Assembly: GCF_011762185.1 (NCBI RefSeq) | Contig: NZ_JAASQJ010000001.1 | Span: 310,001-374,000 of the forward strand | Direction of reading: 5' to 3' | DNA: 64,000 bases | Source of the DNA: Dyadobacter arcticus | Lineage (GTDB): Bacteria; Bacteroidota; Bacteroidia; Cytophagales; Spirosomataceae | Notes under the pieces: generated by a model | Told to the model about the DNA's origin: nothing | What the model saw: only the letters and a program-made list of their open reading frames with translations | Databases searched by the model: none | Translations under genes and position numbers: made by a program | In this document: positions 42,745 to 52,051 of the stretch, one piece after another | Numbering within the stretch: position 1 is the first letter of the stretch | Layout of the letters: each line of letters opens with the position of its first letter

Positions 42745-43674
42745 CTAATTGTCGTCGGGACGGGCTTTTTCAGGATCGACTATGGTTGTTTTCCTGCTTA
42801 CCGCAGACGCTCCGAAAAATCCGAGCGCACCTTTCCCTTTCGGGTCGGCATTGATAACATTGGATTTGATATTGGCAATTGGCGTTGCGAATAATCCGCC
42901 GTTCAGAGCCTGTTCGCTGATCTGGTTCAAATATTCAAAAGCTTCATGGGTAATGCTATGTAACTCCACTCCAACAGAAGCCCCGGCAGAATATAGGGAA
43001 TCCGTGGTAATCGATTGGCGGATTGGTTGGATAAAGATTAACCCGTCGGAAGGAGCGCCCGCGCTGAATGCGGCGTCGTACGCAATGGAAATCGAAGCTG
43101 CCTTTTCAACCGTCGGCTTTCCATTGATGACTGGCTTAATCCAATAAGTATCTCCCGCACCCGCAATGTCCCTTGAATAAAACTCTGCAATAAAACCTTC
43201 CTGCGGCCCTTTATCAGGCTTAAAAGGCAATTTTTCTTTTGTATATACAATGGAATCAACGGTAGGCACGCGCCTTAATTCAGTTGCTGCGGTGTAAATG
43301 TCAGACTCATTGGTGATTTTGAGTGTATAACTTCTGCCTATCCGCCCCAGGGTATCCGCATTTGTTTTCCCCCAGATATACTTGCCATTACCCGCAACAT
43401 CTTCGAATTCATAGACTTTACCCTTGTCGTCCGTAACTGTGACGATTGCGCCTAAAACTGGCTCTGCTGCGGCATTGTTGAAATAGTTGGTTGACCGCGT
43501 CAGCTTAATGGTTTGGGGACCTGCTTCATTGGTAATCCATGCATCTACAACGAGTTGGGTCGGGCCTGAGGTTGTGTCCAGATCGATCACGTCTTCGCAA
43601 CTGGTGAGCAACACAGCCGATAGTGCTGCCAGCGCCCAAATTTTTATAGCAAATAAATTCTTTAAATTTTTCAT
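42745..43674 (-). CDS. DUF4249-family lipoprotein, receptor partner
   Basis: This 309-residue protein has a lipoprotein signal (LAALSAVLLTSC) and the opening EDVIDLDTTSGPTQLVVDAWITNEAGPQTIKLTRS, typical of DUF4249 proteins. The family has no known function but is regularly encoded directly after a TonB-dependent receptor, as here (22 bp gap), which suggests joint handling of an imported substrate at the outer membrane. It ends at a strong terminator. Confidence 0.85.
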   Translation of the reverse strand: MKNLKNLFAIKIWALAALSAVLLTSCEDVIDLDTTSGPTQLVVDAWITNEAGPQTIKLTRSTNYFNNAAAEPVLGAIVTVTDDKGKVYEFEDVAGNGKYIWGKTNADTLGRIGRSYTLKITNESDIYTAATELRRVPTVDSIVYTKEKLPFKPDKGPQEGFIAEFYSRDIAGAGDTYWIKPVINGKPTVEKAASISIAYDAAFSAGAPSDGLIFIQPIRQSITTDSLYSAGASVGVELHSITHEAFEYLNQISEQALNGGLFATPIANIKSNVINADPKGKGALGFFGASAVSRKTTIVDPEKARPDDN

Positions 43675-43696
43675 CTGTTTCTTTTCTGGCTGATAG

Positions 43697-46069
43697 CTAA
43701 AATTTGAAATTATACGTGATCGCAGGAATAAAGCTCCCGATCACCGAGTAACGAATAGCCTCTGTTTTAAGTGGCGTATCTTCATTGGCCCTGGTATAAA
43801 CTGAAAACGAATTGCGGCGGTTATAGACATTGTAAACCGAGAACACCCATTCCCCTTCTCCAACTTTAAAGAGCTTTCTCTTTGCTTTCAAAGTTGCGGC
43901 AAGATCCAGGCGGTGGTAAGCCGGAATCCTGTTGTTATTTCTTGCTCCCTGATAGTTATTACCGATCGGCCAGCCTCCCCATTCGTAACGGTTGGTAGGG
44001 AAAGTCGCTGGCGTTCCTGATGCAATCGTGAAATTGGCAGAAAGGGTAAGGCGTTTTGTCAGGTCGTAAATTGCGACGGATGTGAAGTTGTGCGGCTTAT
44101 CAAATCTTGCGGGAAACCAATCATTATTGTTGATTGTCTCTACCAGCCGCTCAGTTCTGGCCAATGTGTAACTTACCCAGCCAGTCAGCCTTCCTTTATT
44201 TTTCTTGAGATAAAACTCAGCACCATAAGCGCGGCCTTTACCAAAAAGCAAATCTCCCGCCACAAATTGATTCAGAAGCAGGTCTGAGCCAGGCACATAG
44301 TCGATCTGGTTGTATAGTTTTTTGTAATAGACCTCGATTGAGGCTTCATACGTGTTGTCCTTGAAATTCTGGAACCATCCCAATGCAACCTGATCTGCTT
44401 TTTCGGGTGCAATGTTAAGGGAACTCAACGTCCAGACGTCCAGTGGCGAACTGGCTGCGGTGTTTGACAAAAGGTGCAGGTACTGTGCCGTGCGATTGTA
44501 GCTGGCTTTGATAGAAGCCGTTGAGGTCAGTCCAATATTAATTGAAGCACGCGGCTCCCAGTTGTCGTAGCTTTTGATCACATCACCTTTTTTATAGGTA
44601 GTTCCAGGAAATATTGGCTCCTTACGTTGTCCCTTATCTACTTCCTGATAAAGATATTCTGTCCCCGGCCCGAGGCTTCGGAAATAGGAGTAACGTATAC
44701 CATACTGAAGTGAAATCCGGTCGGTCAGCTTCTGCTCGTTCCCGATATACAATGCTGATTCATCGGCATACCTCGGTTCGAGGCTGATATCGGTATCTTC
44801 GCCTTCGGAAACGGCGATTGCTTTTCCCGGGCGGGTATCATAATAAATGTATTGACCTCCGAATGTCAGCTGATTTTTGGGGGTGATGTAAAAGGTAAAG
44901 TCCGGCTTGATACTTGAACTGATAATCTTGGATTTCCAGTCGAACCTGTCCTTTGCATCCGGTTTATTTTGGTTTTGCCCCAGATTGTAATCGTAGTTAC
45001 TGTAATAACCCGTCAGGTTCATAAAAAGCTTATTGGAAAAGATGTGGTTCCAGCGACCGGTAGCAGTTACATTGCCCCAGCCAAACCCAAAATCACCTCC
45101 TCCAAAAACATCTTTCCCAAAATATCCCGAAGCAAAAAATGTATCCTTATTCCCAAGCTGATAGTTAACCTTGGCAGTAAGATCGTAGAAATAGAATTTG
45201 GAATCTTTAAGATCTGAATTCAAAAATGGCTTTGCCAATACATCAATGTAAGAGCGACGTCCCGCTACGATAAAAGAACCTTTTCCCTTTGCAAAAGGCT
45301 GCTCATAAGTGAGTCTGGAAAAAATAGTCCCGATCCCGCCATTAATCTCGCGCTTTTTTGAATTACCTTCTTTCATCCTTACATCGAGAATGGAAGATAT
45401 CCTGCCGCCGTATTGGGCCGGAATACCACCTTTGATCAATTTCACGTCTTTCACGGCATCGGGATTAAATACAGAGAAAAAACCGAAAAGGTGGGAAGAG
45501 TTGTAAACAGGAGCTTCGTCAAGTAATACCAGGTTTTGGGAGATGTCACCTCCGCGAACATTAAATCCGGAAGCGCCTTCGCCAACTGTTGTGACGCCCG
45601 GCAAAAGCTGGATGCTGCGGATAAGGTCCACTTCTCCAAGCAAAGCGGGCATTTTCCGGATGGTTTTCATCTCGACTTTATTGACGGACATTTCTATCCC
45701 GCGAACGTTTTCGTCTTCTTTTTGCGTGGAAATGGTTACTTCCTGCAATTGGTTGCTTTCGTCAGACATTTCAATGCTCACTGTCTGATCGGAATCGAGC
45801 GCGACGGTTTTAGTTATTTTCTGATAACCTATGTATGAGAAAACAAGGGTGTAGGTGCCAGCAGGAAGGGTTAGCGAATAAAATCCGTAAGGATTGGTAA
45901 CGACACCGGTTTCAGCTTCACGGACATATACCGAAACACCGATCAAACCTTCACCATTAGCATTGTCTTTGACATAACCACTAACCGTGTGACGATTTTG
46001 CGCCAGCGATGGCAAGCTCAGGCAGAGCAGAACGAAGAGCATTGAGTAATTGAATAATTTTACCTTCAT
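43697..46069 (-). CDS. TonB-dependent outer-membrane receptor with N-terminal CarboxypepD-like domain
   Basis: This 790-residue protein begins with a signal peptide. A carboxypeptidase-regulatory-like domain (HTVSGYVKDNANGEGLIGVSVY, about residues 27-110) precedes the plug (IQLLPGVTTVGEGASGFNVRGGD, QNLVLLDEAPVYNSSHLFG). A 22-strand-type barrel follows, ending in an aromatic residue (ITYNFKF). This is the general architecture of Bacteroidota receptors, smaller than the SusC type, so a siderophore, metal chelate or small nutrient is more likely than a glycan. Substrate is unknown. A promoter lies 77 bases upstream. Confidence 0.92.
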   Translation of the reverse strand: MKVKLFNYSMLFVLLCLSLPSLAQNRHTVSGYVKDNANGEGLIGVSVYVREAETGVVTNPYGFYSLTLPAGTYTLVFSYIGYQKITKTVALDSDQTVSIEMSDESNQLQEVTISTQKEDENVRGIEMSVNKVEMKTIRKMPALLGEVDLIRSIQLLPGVTTVGEGASGFNVRGGDISQNLVLLDEAPVYNSSHLFGFFSVFNPDAVKDVKLIKGGIPAQYGGRISSILDVRMKEGNSKKREINGGIGTIFSRLTYEQPFAKGKGSFIVAGRRSYIDVLAKPFLNSDLKDSKFYFYDLTAKVNYQLGNKDTFFASGYFGKDVFGGGDFGFGWGNVTATGRWNHIFSNKLFMNLTGYYSNYDYNLGQNQNKPDAKDRFDWKSKIISSSIKPDFTFYITPKNQLTFGGQYIYYDTRPGKAIAVSEGEDTDISLEPRYADESALYIGNEQKLTDRISLQYGIRYSYFRSLGPGTEYLYQEVDKGQRKEPIFPGTTYKKGDVIKSYDNWEPRASINIGLTSTASIKASYNRTAQYLHLLSNTAASSPLDVWTLSSLNIAPEKADQVALGWFQNFKDNTYEASIEVYYKKLYNQIDYVPGSDLLLNQFVAGDLLFGKGRAYGAEFYLKKNKGRLTGWVSYTLARTERLVETINNNDWFPARFDKPHNFTSVAIYDLTKRLTLSANFTIASGTPATFPTNRYEWGGWPIGNNYQGARNNNRIPAYHRLDLAATLKAKRKLFKVGEGEWVFSVYNVYNRRNSFSVYTRANEDTPLKTEAIRYSVIGSFIPAITYNFKF

Positions 46070-46145
46070 GGGCTTTACTTTTGTTTACGTTGACATTTTT
46101 ACTTCTGTTGACGGACAACTTCTGATTTTACGCTGTAACTAACTC

Positions 46146-46176
46146 CAAATTGAATTTTTCCTTTGTTTCAAGACAA
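46146..46176 (-). promoter_or_regulatory. Promoter of the TonB receptor unit
   Basis: On the minus strand TTG (46174-46176), a 20 nt spacer and TCAATTTG (46146-46153) match the Bacteroidota consensus with one mismatch. The receptor ATG lies 77 bases downstream, leaving room for a leader. Confidence 0.45.
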
Positions 46177-46352
46177 CTCAAAATGAACTCCCCCTAGAAA
46201 TTGCAGGTAATAAATATTTAACTCCACTTCGGAGACGTACAAAGCACGTGTTAATGAGGTTGATATGACAGAAAAAAATGATGAACTAGCGAAAAACGGG
46301 AATAAATGGGCAAACAGAAGAAATGAAGTTACGTATCTAAAATAGTATTATT

Positions 46353-46844
46353 TTATGAAATTATTGACACGTCACTATGATCTTCCGATGCTGCGAGCAA
46401 TTCCAGGGAAGTCTTGTTTAGCAATGGGTGAATAAAGTCAGGGGCAATCTCTGCGAGCGGTATCAGTGTGAACCGGCGGTCCTGAATCCGTGGGTGAGGT
46501 AAAGTGAGCCGCGCACTATCCATGATCACATCCTTGTAATAGAGCAGGTCGATATCGATTACCCGAGCACCCCAACGCTCGTAACGTATCCGGCCCAGCT
46601 CATGCTCAATATCCAGCATAGATCTCAAAACTTCCTCAGGTGCCAGTCTCGTTTCAATTTCAATCACCTGATTTAAAAATGCCGGTTGATCCGTAATGCC
46701 CCATGGCTCAGTTTCATAAATAGAGGATTGCTGAATGAGATTACCTACTTTTTCGGCTATCAATTTCCTGGCTGATTGCAGGATCCCGTGCCTGTCCCCA
46801 AGATTGGATCCTAAAAGAAGAAAGACATTTCCGTTTTCAGACAT
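46353..46844 (-). CDS. folK: Hydroxymethyldihydropterin pyrophosphokinase
   Basis: This 163-residue enzyme transfers pyrophosphate from ATP to 6-hydroxymethyl-7,8-dihydropterin in folate synthesis. The N-terminal LLGSNLGDRHGILQSA, then FLNQVIEIETRLAPEEVL and the signature RYERWGARVIDIDLLYYKD with LPHPRIQDRRFTLIPLAEI are all diagnostic. Length is the family norm. It stands alone, with the rpmB terminator just upstream. Confidence 0.96.
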   Translation of the reverse strand: MSENGNVFLLLGSNLGDRHGILQSARKLIAEKVGNLIQQSSIYETEPWGITDQPAFLNQVIEIETRLAPEEVLRSMLDIEHELGRIRYERWGARVIDIDLLYYKDVIMDSARLTLPHPRIQDRRFTLIPLAEIAPDFIHPLLNKTSLELLAASEDHSDVSIIS

Positions 46845-46876
46845 TTCAGCGATAGGTAAGATCGGTATTCATGAAA

Positions 46877-46909
46877 AAAAGGACTCCTCGTTGACAGAGA
46901 AGTCCTTTT
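46877..46909 (-). terminator. Terminator of rpmB
   Basis: AAAAGGACT and AGTCCTTTT form a 9 bp stem (46877-46885 / 46901-46909) with a 15 nt loop. On the minus strand it is followed by a run of T. It sits 22 bp after the rpmB stop. Confidence 0.85.
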
Positions 46910-46930
46910 CATACTTATTCACAAGTTTTT

Positions 46931-47170
46931 TCAGAACGTAAGTGTTCCTTTTTCGTATGCCTTTTGTATAGTTGCTTCTATTCCGTTCTTGTTAACAGTG
47001 CGAAGTGCGGATGTCGATACTTTCAACGTTACCCACTCTCCGGATGAAGGAAGGAAGAAGCGTTTCTTTTGCAAATTCGGGAAGAATTTACGTTTTGTTT
47101 TATTGTTAGCGTGGGAAACGTTATTTCCAACACGTGTTCTTTTACCTGTAATTTGACAAACCTTAGCCAT
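46931..47170 (-). CDS. rpmB: 50S ribosomal protein L28
   Basis: The start is the ATG at 47168-47170, giving 79 residues; the longer open frame upstream is not L28-like and includes the promoter. The sequence begins [20 protein letters not shown], followed by [17 protein letters not shown], the L28 pattern. Both a promoter and a terminator can be seen, so it is a single-gene unit; in many bacteria rpmB sits with rpmG, which is not present next to it here. Confidence 0.97.
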   Translation of the reverse strand: MAKVCQITGKRTRVGNNVSHANNKTKRKFFPNLQKKRFFLPSSGEWVTLKVSTSALRTVNKNGIEATIQKAYEKGTLTF

Positions 47171-47198
47171 GAACTTGCAATTTTTCCAAATGAGGGTG

Positions 47199-47229
47199 CA
47201 AATATGCGGAATTAATTTTTTTTGAGCAA
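47199..47229 (-). promoter_or_regulatory. Promoter of rpmB
   Basis: On the minus strand TTG (47227-47229), a 20 nt spacer and CATATTTG (47199-47206) match the Bacteroidota promoter in all but one base. The ATG lies 28 bases downstream. Confidence 0.6.
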
Positions 47230-47260
47230 ACAACGATAAAAGAAATTTTCAAAAAACCCG

Positions 47261-47950
47261 TCACGACCACCGCATCCTAAAACCAACGCCGTGCACATTA
47301 TCAATCTTAATTTCAGGATCTCCGGATAAATATTTACGCAGCCGCGAGATAAATACATCAAGGCTCCGGCCCATAAAATAATCGTCGTCGCCCCAGATCG
47401 CTTTCAAAAGTTCGTCACGCCTGATCACCTGGTCAGGCTTTCCGGCCAGGTATTTCAGAACCTCCGCTTCTCTGAATGTGAGATTCTGCACCTTCGTATC
47501 GATACTTAATGTAAGTTTTTGAAAATCAAAAATATATGCCCCAATCTTACTGGCATCCATCTTGGCTGGCACCGGCTGGTCAGACTTGCTTCGCCTCAGG
47601 AAAACATCAATCCGAAGTTTTAGCTCTTCAATGCTGAAAGGCTTTGTAATGTAATCGTCCGCACCCAGTCGCAAGCCTTTGAGTTTATCCTCTTGCAAGG
47701 CTCGCGCCGTCAGGAATAAAATAGGTACCTGGCTGTCGGAATTTCTGATTTTTTCGGCCAATGTGAAACCGTCCATTTTCGGCAGCATGATATCCAATAC
47801 ACAAATATCGAAATGTTCTTTGCCAAAAAATTTGAGTGCTTCTGCACCATCTGTTGCATGAATTACCTCATAATCATATTCTTCCAGGTTATCTTTTGTT
47901 GCAAAAGCGAGGTTGGGGTCGTCTTCAACATATAAAATTCTTTTTTTCAT
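47261..47950 (-). CDS. OmpR-family response regulator
   Basis: This 229-residue protein has a receiver domain with the acidic pair in YVEDDPN, phospho-acceptor Asp53 in VLDIMLPKMDG, Thr81 and Lys103 (ITKPF), all canonical. The C-terminal winged helix of the OmpR type follows (LTFREAEVLKYLAGKPDQVIRR, DVFISRLRKYL, VHGVGFRM). It overlaps the sensor kinase gene by 4 bp (ATGA), so both are made as a coupled pair. Signal and target genes are unknown. Confidence 0.95.
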   Translation of the reverse strand: MKKRILYVEDDPNLAFATKDNLEEYDYEVIHATDGAEALKFFGKEHFDICVLDIMLPKMDGFTLAEKIRNSDSQVPILFLTARALQEDKLKGLRLGADDYITKPFSIEELKLRIDVFLRRSKSDQPVPAKMDASKIGAYIFDFQKLTLSIDTKVQNLTFREAEVLKYLAGKPDQVIRRDELLKAIWGDDDYFMGRSLDVFISRLRKYLSGDPEIKIDNVHGVGFRMRWS

Positions 47951-49200
47951 GACGCTTGTTTCTGGGGAATTGAAATTTTAAATGTGCTTCCTTTTCCGAG
48001 CCGACTTTCCAGGTCAAGACGCCAGCGGTGCGCACGCACAATTTGCTTCACATAACTCAACCCAATGCCAAACCCTTTCACATTATGAACGTCGCCGAAA
48101 GGAATTCGGAAAAATTGGTTGAAAATCTTCTTCTGATATTCAGGCGCAATCCCAATTCCCTGATCCCGGACTTCAATATAAAGGCATTTGCCTTTTGTGT
48201 ACAGTTCAACGGATACCTCTGGAACGTCGTTCGAATATTTCAATGCATTATCAATGAGATTGGTGATCATGCAGCGAAAATGAAAGGGATCCGCTTCGAT
48301 CAGGTTATTTTTTGCCTTGCCATGGAAAAGGATTTTGCCTTCGAAAGGCTGTAAAATCGACTGGATCATTTCGTCAGCATTGAGTTTTTCCTTTTGGAGG
48401 TGCAAGACATTGCGCTCGGCTTTCGCCATGGAAAGCACCATTTCAACTTGTCCCTGTAATCTTAATATTTCGTCTTGCACAATTTGAACATATCTTTTGT
48501 GTCGCTGTGGCTGGGTAACGATTTGTTCTGAATTTAGCACATCTGCCGCAATTCTAATGGTGGAGATGGGGGTTTGCAGTTCGTGGGTCATATTATTTAC
48601 AAAATCGCGCTGTACCTCGGACAATTGCTTTTGCCGCAGGATTACAAATAATGCATAGGCAAAAAACGAAACTGCCACAAGTACCAGAATAGACGACCAT
48701 ATCGCCCCGTTGATGCTTCCTGCAAAATAAGTTTCCTGTGCTGGAAAACGTACGCCAAAGTAGTAGGGATACTTATCGGTTTTGATCCAATTGGAAGTTG
48801 GCGTGGGAGTTTTATCACTGTTTTTGGTACTTAACGACATACCATATCGCATTCGGTTCGTAGTGCAATCATAAATCCCTACCTCAAAATCCGCAATTAG
48901 GTTATGCTTCTGGAAACTGTCTTTGATAAACATTTCCAGCAGATCCGGCTGCGTAGTCGCATTTGTATTAACAAGAAAATATTCATTGGATAACTGCTCA
49001 ACCGGATTGGTGGTTTGCATCACCCCGTTTACCGTAGCCAGTTTCCCCGCAACGTCCTGCAATGCGACGTGGGCGTTCTGGTTGAACTGCCTGTGCCGAA
49101 GATCCAGCGCCTGTTTTACCCAGAAGATCTGTGTGATTACCACGCCAATGATAAGCAATGCAGAAAAGACCGTGAGGGATTGAATGGTACGCCGCGACAT
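47947..49200 (-). CDS. Sensor histidine kinase
   Basis: This 417-residue membrane kinase has one span near residues 10-29, a periplasmic sensor region of about 135 residues and a second span near 168-188. The dimerisation and phosphorylation helix holds His206 in VNNMTHELQTPISTIRIAADVL. The ATP-binding domain shows NLIDNALKYSND (N box), EVRDQGIGIAPEYQ (G1) and GFGIGLSYV (G2). It partners the response regulator that overlaps its 3' end. The sensor region has no recognisable named domain. Confidence 0.94.
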   Translation of the reverse strand: MSRRTIQSLTVFSALLIIGVVITQIFWVKQALDLRHRQFNQNAHVALQDVAGKLATVNGVMQTTNPVEQLSNEYFLVNTNATTQPDLLEMFIKDSFQKHNLIADFEVGIYDCTTNRMRYGMSLSTKNSDKTPTPTSNWIKTDKYPYYFGVRFPAQETYFAGSINGAIWSSILVLVAVSFFAYALFVILRQKQLSEVQRDFVNNMTHELQTPISTIRIAADVLNSEQIVTQPQRHKRYVQIVQDEILRLQGQVEMVLSMAKAERNVLHLQKEKLNADEMIQSILQPFEGKILFHGKAKNNLIEADPFHFRCMITNLIDNALKYSNDVPEVSVELYTKGKCLYIEVRDQGIGIAPEYQKKIFNQFFRIPFGDVHNVKGFGIGLSYVKQIVRAHRWRLDLESRLGKGSTFKISIPQKQAS

Positions 49201-49216
49201 TTAATCTTTTAGCATT

Positions 49217-50068
49217 TCATGAATAATATTGTACCAAACCTTCCAATGGAGATTTTAGTATGCGGCCTGACTGTAATCCATATTTTGTCAGGCCTGCAAT
49301 AAGAAGATCCTTATAATGGTAGGCGATAGACCCCGTGAAATGTACGGGATATTTCCCGGCATCAGGATGTTTGAGAATATACTTTTGAACAAATAACCCG
49401 AACGCTTCGCTAATCAGGTTTTGAATGTAATCATGTTGCCTGTTTGCCGCAATAAACGTGGAAAACGCTGCAAAGTAGCGATTGGGATACGGCTTTTTAT
49501 AAGCATGGTCCAGAACCGATAACCTGTTGACCTCCGGATAGATTTTCGCAAAACTGTCATGAAGGTCTGCCGGCAGATCATTTTGCAAAAACTGCACGAC
49601 GAGCGTTTTTCCCAGGTAAGAACCGCTGCCTTCATCGCCCAGCCAGAAACCCAATGAGCCAATTGACTTAATTATTTTTTCACCATCATAAAATGCATTA
49701 TTGGCCCCAGTTCCCAAAATACAGGCAAGTCCTGGCGAACGGCCGCACAATCCTTTTGCGGCTCCCAGCATATCTGAGGCAACTTCTATTAATCCTGCCG
49801 ACCGTATGGTCTCTTTCAATGCATCGAAGACCGGCTTACTCGATTTTTCATCAGCACAACCCGCCCCGAAGAAATGTATTTTGGTTATATCGCCTTGAAT
49901 GTGCGGAATTACCTGGCTTTCAATTACCGGAATAATCTCTTCTGCGGTTTGATAAAATGGATTGATACCGGCTGATTGGAAGGTATTTACCTGAGCATCC
50001 GAATTAATTACAATCCAATCGGTTTTTGTAGATCCGCTGTCGGCAAGTAAGGTTAATTTTGAAAGCAT
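49217..50068 (-). CDS. BadF/BadG-type ATPase, probable N-acetylglucosamine kinase
   Basis: A 283-residue protein of the ASKHA sugar-kinase fold. The phosphate loop LLADSGSTKTDWIVI is at residues 6-20, and the adenosine motif LACILGTGANNAFYDG and SLGFWLGDEGSGSYLGK follow. This set is typical of the eukaryote-like GlcNAc kinases of Bacteroidota, which recycle GlcNAc from cell wall. Substrate is inferred from the family, not proven. It lies 16 bp upstream of the sensor kinase start, on the same strand. Confidence 0.88.
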   Translation of the reverse strand: MLSKLTLLADSGSTKTDWIVINSDAQVNTFQSAGINPFYQTAEEIIPVIESQVIPHIQGDITKIHFFGAGCADEKSSKPVFDALKETIRSAGLIEVASDMLGAAKGLCGRSPGLACILGTGANNAFYDGEKIIKSIGSLGFWLGDEGSGSYLGKTLVVQFLQNDLPADLHDSFAKIYPEVNRLSVLDHAYKKPYPNRYFAAFSTFIAANRQHDYIQNLISEAFGLFVQKYILKHPDAGKYPVHFTGSIAYHYKDLLIAGLTKYGLQSGRILKSPLEGLVQYYS

Positions 50069-50069
50069 A

Positions 50070-50303
50070 TCACGGTATTAATAATTTTCCGATTACGCTG
50101 AACCGTTCAAAAACGCGCTCGGTGTGTGGGGCGTCACCAAGTTCTTTGGTAAGGTCCTGACCTGCCCAATGCTCATAATGATGTCCGTTACGCCATAAGC
50201 GGGATGTGGTAACGTCGTAAATAACCCCTTTGTAAGCGCACCATATTTCCTCCTTATCCTGTCCGTTTCGAAGTGCCAGCTGTGCCCTGGTGTATTCTTT
50301 CAT
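50070..50303 (-). CDS. Cytochrome b5-like heme-binding protein
   Basis: This 77-residue protein matches a minimal cytochrome b5-like heme/steroid-binding domain: YTRAQLALRNGQDKEEIWCAYKG near the start, then VIYDVTTSRLWRNGHHYEHWAGQDLT. The second His of the usual pair may be in APHTERVFER. It is shorter than classic b5 (about 90) and has no signal or membrane anchor. It lies 1 bp upstream of the sugar kinase gene, an unusual partner, so co-transcription may be incidental. Confidence 0.8.
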   Translation of the reverse strand: MKEYTRAQLALRNGQDKEEIWCAYKGVIYDVTTSRLWRNGHHYEHWAGQDLTKELGDAPHTERVFERFSVIGKLLIP

Positions 50304-50439
50304 TGTTCACTTTTTACAGGCAATTTAATGATAACAGACGTCCGGCCTTAAATTAAAAATGATCTTGCCTGAATATTTTGATAATAAGACTAAAAAGTAA
50401 GAACTTGGCGTTCTGTAAGAAATTCATGAAATAAGAAAT

Positions 50440-50895
50440 ATGAAAAAAAGTTACTCTCTGCTTTGGTGTACAATACTGGTACTCACATTGGTTGCAACGG
50501 GTTGTAAGGAGAAAGTGAAACCAGTTTCTGAACGCATTGCCAAAGCCTGGACCGCAGAATCTGTCAAACACGGAAGCACAGTGGTTTACACCAGAGGCGG
50601 ATCTAACAACACAACTCCTGCCTATTCGGCTTTCAGACTCACATTAACCAATGCCTCAGGTGCGAAAACGGTAACCTTAACCGAATTTGATGGAACGAGT
50701 TTCAGCGGAACCTGGGATTTGGAAGGTGATACTAAGCTGATATTGAAAGACTTGACGCCACAGCCAACCGGAACAGGCGGTACCATAGAATTTACCATTA
50801 CTTCATTGGAAGATGCCAAAGTTGTTCTCACAAGGCTTAAAGCGAGTTCAAAAACCGGTGGTACCCTTAATGAATATACACTGACTAATCCATAA
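50440..50895 (+). CDS. Small lipoprotein of unknown function
   Basis: This 151-residue protein has a lipoprotein signal (ILVLTLVATGC, Cys at residue 22). The mature part is beta-rich (SERIAKAWTAESVKHG, GTSFSGTWDLEGDTKLIL), suggesting a small beta-barrel or lipocalin-like fold like many Bacteroidota surface lipoproteins. It is flanked by a strong terminator, so it is a single-gene unit. No family is certain. Confidence 0.75.
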   Translation: MKKSYSLLWCTILVLTLVATGCKEKVKPVSERIAKAWTAESVKHGSTVVYTRGGSNNTTPAYSAFRLTLTNASGAKTVTLTEFDGTSFSGTWDLEGDTKLILKDLTPQPTGTGGTIEFTITSLEDAKVVLTRLKASSKTGGTLNEYTLTNP

Positions 50896-50921
50896 GCATA
50901 TCGGATATTAAGTTATATTTC

Positions 50922-50965
50922 AAAAGCGAAGCCATTTCTTGCGGGAAGTGGCTTCGCTTTTTTTG
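50922..50965 (+). terminator. Strong terminator after the small lipoprotein gene
   Basis: A 13 bp perfect stem (AAAAGCGAAGCCA at 50922-50934, TGGCTTCGCTTTT at 50949-50961) with a 14 nt loop is followed by TTT. It lies just before thiL. Confidence 0.9.
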
Positions 50966-50979
50966 GCTAATTTCGCACC

Positions 50980-51999
50980 ATGGAGACAAGAACTGAAATA
51001 AGCAGCCTGGGGGAATTCGGGTTGATTAAAAGAATAAATGAAGGGGTTAAGGCGGTGCTTCCTGATACCATCAGAGGAATTGGCGATGATGCAGCGGTGA
51101 TAGATAATGGTGACGAATATGGCTTACTCACTTCTGATATGTTGTTGGAAGGTGTGCATTTCGACTTAGCTTTTTTCCCTTTGAAACATTTAGGATATAA
51201 AGCCATCGCAATTAATGTATCGGACATTGCGGCGATGAATGGAATACCTCGTCAGGTCATTGTGAATTTGGCAATAAGCAACCGTTTTTCGGTAGAAGCA
51301 GTCGACGAACTTTATGAGGGCATCAAGATAGCCTGCAAGGACTTCAATGTAGATCTGGTTGGCGGTGATACTGCTACTTCAAGATCAGGGCTGATGATTT
51401 CCGTCAGTGTTTTTGGCAGGGTAAGTAAGGACAAAGTAACTTATCGCAATACTGCAAAAGCAAATGATTTGCTTTGTGTTACCGGCGATTTAGGAGGTGC
51501 ATATCTGGGTTTACAATTGTTGGAAAGAGAAAAGCAGGTATTTCTAGCCAATCCCGAAATGCAGCCTGAATTAGATGGCAAAGACTATGTGATCCAACGT
51601 CAACTTCGCCCGGAAGCAAGGATGGATGTCATTTATGAGCTTGCAGAAGCCGGCGTTATTCCGACTGCAATGATTGATGTTTCTGATGGGCTTGCTTCCG
51701 ACTTACTGCATATCTGCGCTCAATCTGGCGTTGGCGCGGTAGTTGTTGAAGAGAGGCTTCCAATCGACGAACAAACGTATCTGGCTGCTTCTGAACTGAA
51801 TATCGGGCCGGTTACGGCCGCATTGAATGGGGGCGAGGATTATGAATTGCTGTTTACGGTTTCTCAAACTGCTTACGAGCTGATTAAAAATAATCCTAAA
51901 ATTAGCGTTATCGGTTACATCACTGATAAAAAAGACGAAATTATGCTGCATACCAAAGCAGACAGCCGGGTTCCGATCACCGCTCAGGGTTGGAGTTAG
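50980..51999 (+). CDS. thiL: Thiamine-monophosphate kinase
   Basis: This 339-residue kinase makes thiamine diphosphate from thiamine monophosphate. It shows the ThiL/AIR synthase-like pattern: GEFGLIKRINEG, then IRGIGDDAAVID (metal-binding Asp residues), AINVSDIAAMNGIPRQ and LVGGDTATSRSG. SDGLASDLLHICAQSGVGA and NGGEDYELLFT follow. Length is the family norm. No thiamine riboswitch was recognised ahead of it; the start lies close behind the previous terminator. Confidence 0.96.
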   Translation: METRTEISSLGEFGLIKRINEGVKAVLPDTIRGIGDDAAVIDNGDEYGLLTSDMLLEGVHFDLAFFPLKHLGYKAIAINVSDIAAMNGIPRQVIVNLAISNRFSVEAVDELYEGIKIACKDFNVDLVGGDTATSRSGLMISVSVFGRVSKDKVTYRNTAKANDLLCVTGDLGGAYLGLQLLEREKQVFLANPEMQPELDGKDYVIQRQLRPEARMDVIYELAEAGVIPTAMIDVSDGLASDLLHICAQSGVGAVVVEERLPIDEQTYLAASELNIGPVTAALNGGEDYELLFTVSQTAYELIKNNPKISVIGYITDKKDEIMLHTKADSRVPITAQGWS

Positions 52000-52021
52000 G
52001 GTATAATGAATTGGCTTGATG

Positions 52022-52051
52022 AAAAGCATAGCTCTCGGGTTATGCTTTTTT
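52022..52051 (+). terminator. Terminator of thiL
   Basis: AAAAGCATA (52022-52030) and TATGCTTTT (52041-52049) form a 9 bp stem with a 10 nt loop, followed by TTT. It lies 22 bp after the stop. Confidence 0.85.

Noticed and set aside
47171-47233. Longer N-terminus for L28
   Set aside because: The added 21 codons include the promoter -7 and -33 boxes and are not L28-like; L28 starts [11 protein letters not shown].
50966-50979. Thiamine riboswitch ahead of thiL
   Set aside because: Only 14 bp separate the previous terminator from the ATG, too little for the aptamer, and no thi-box motif was seen.
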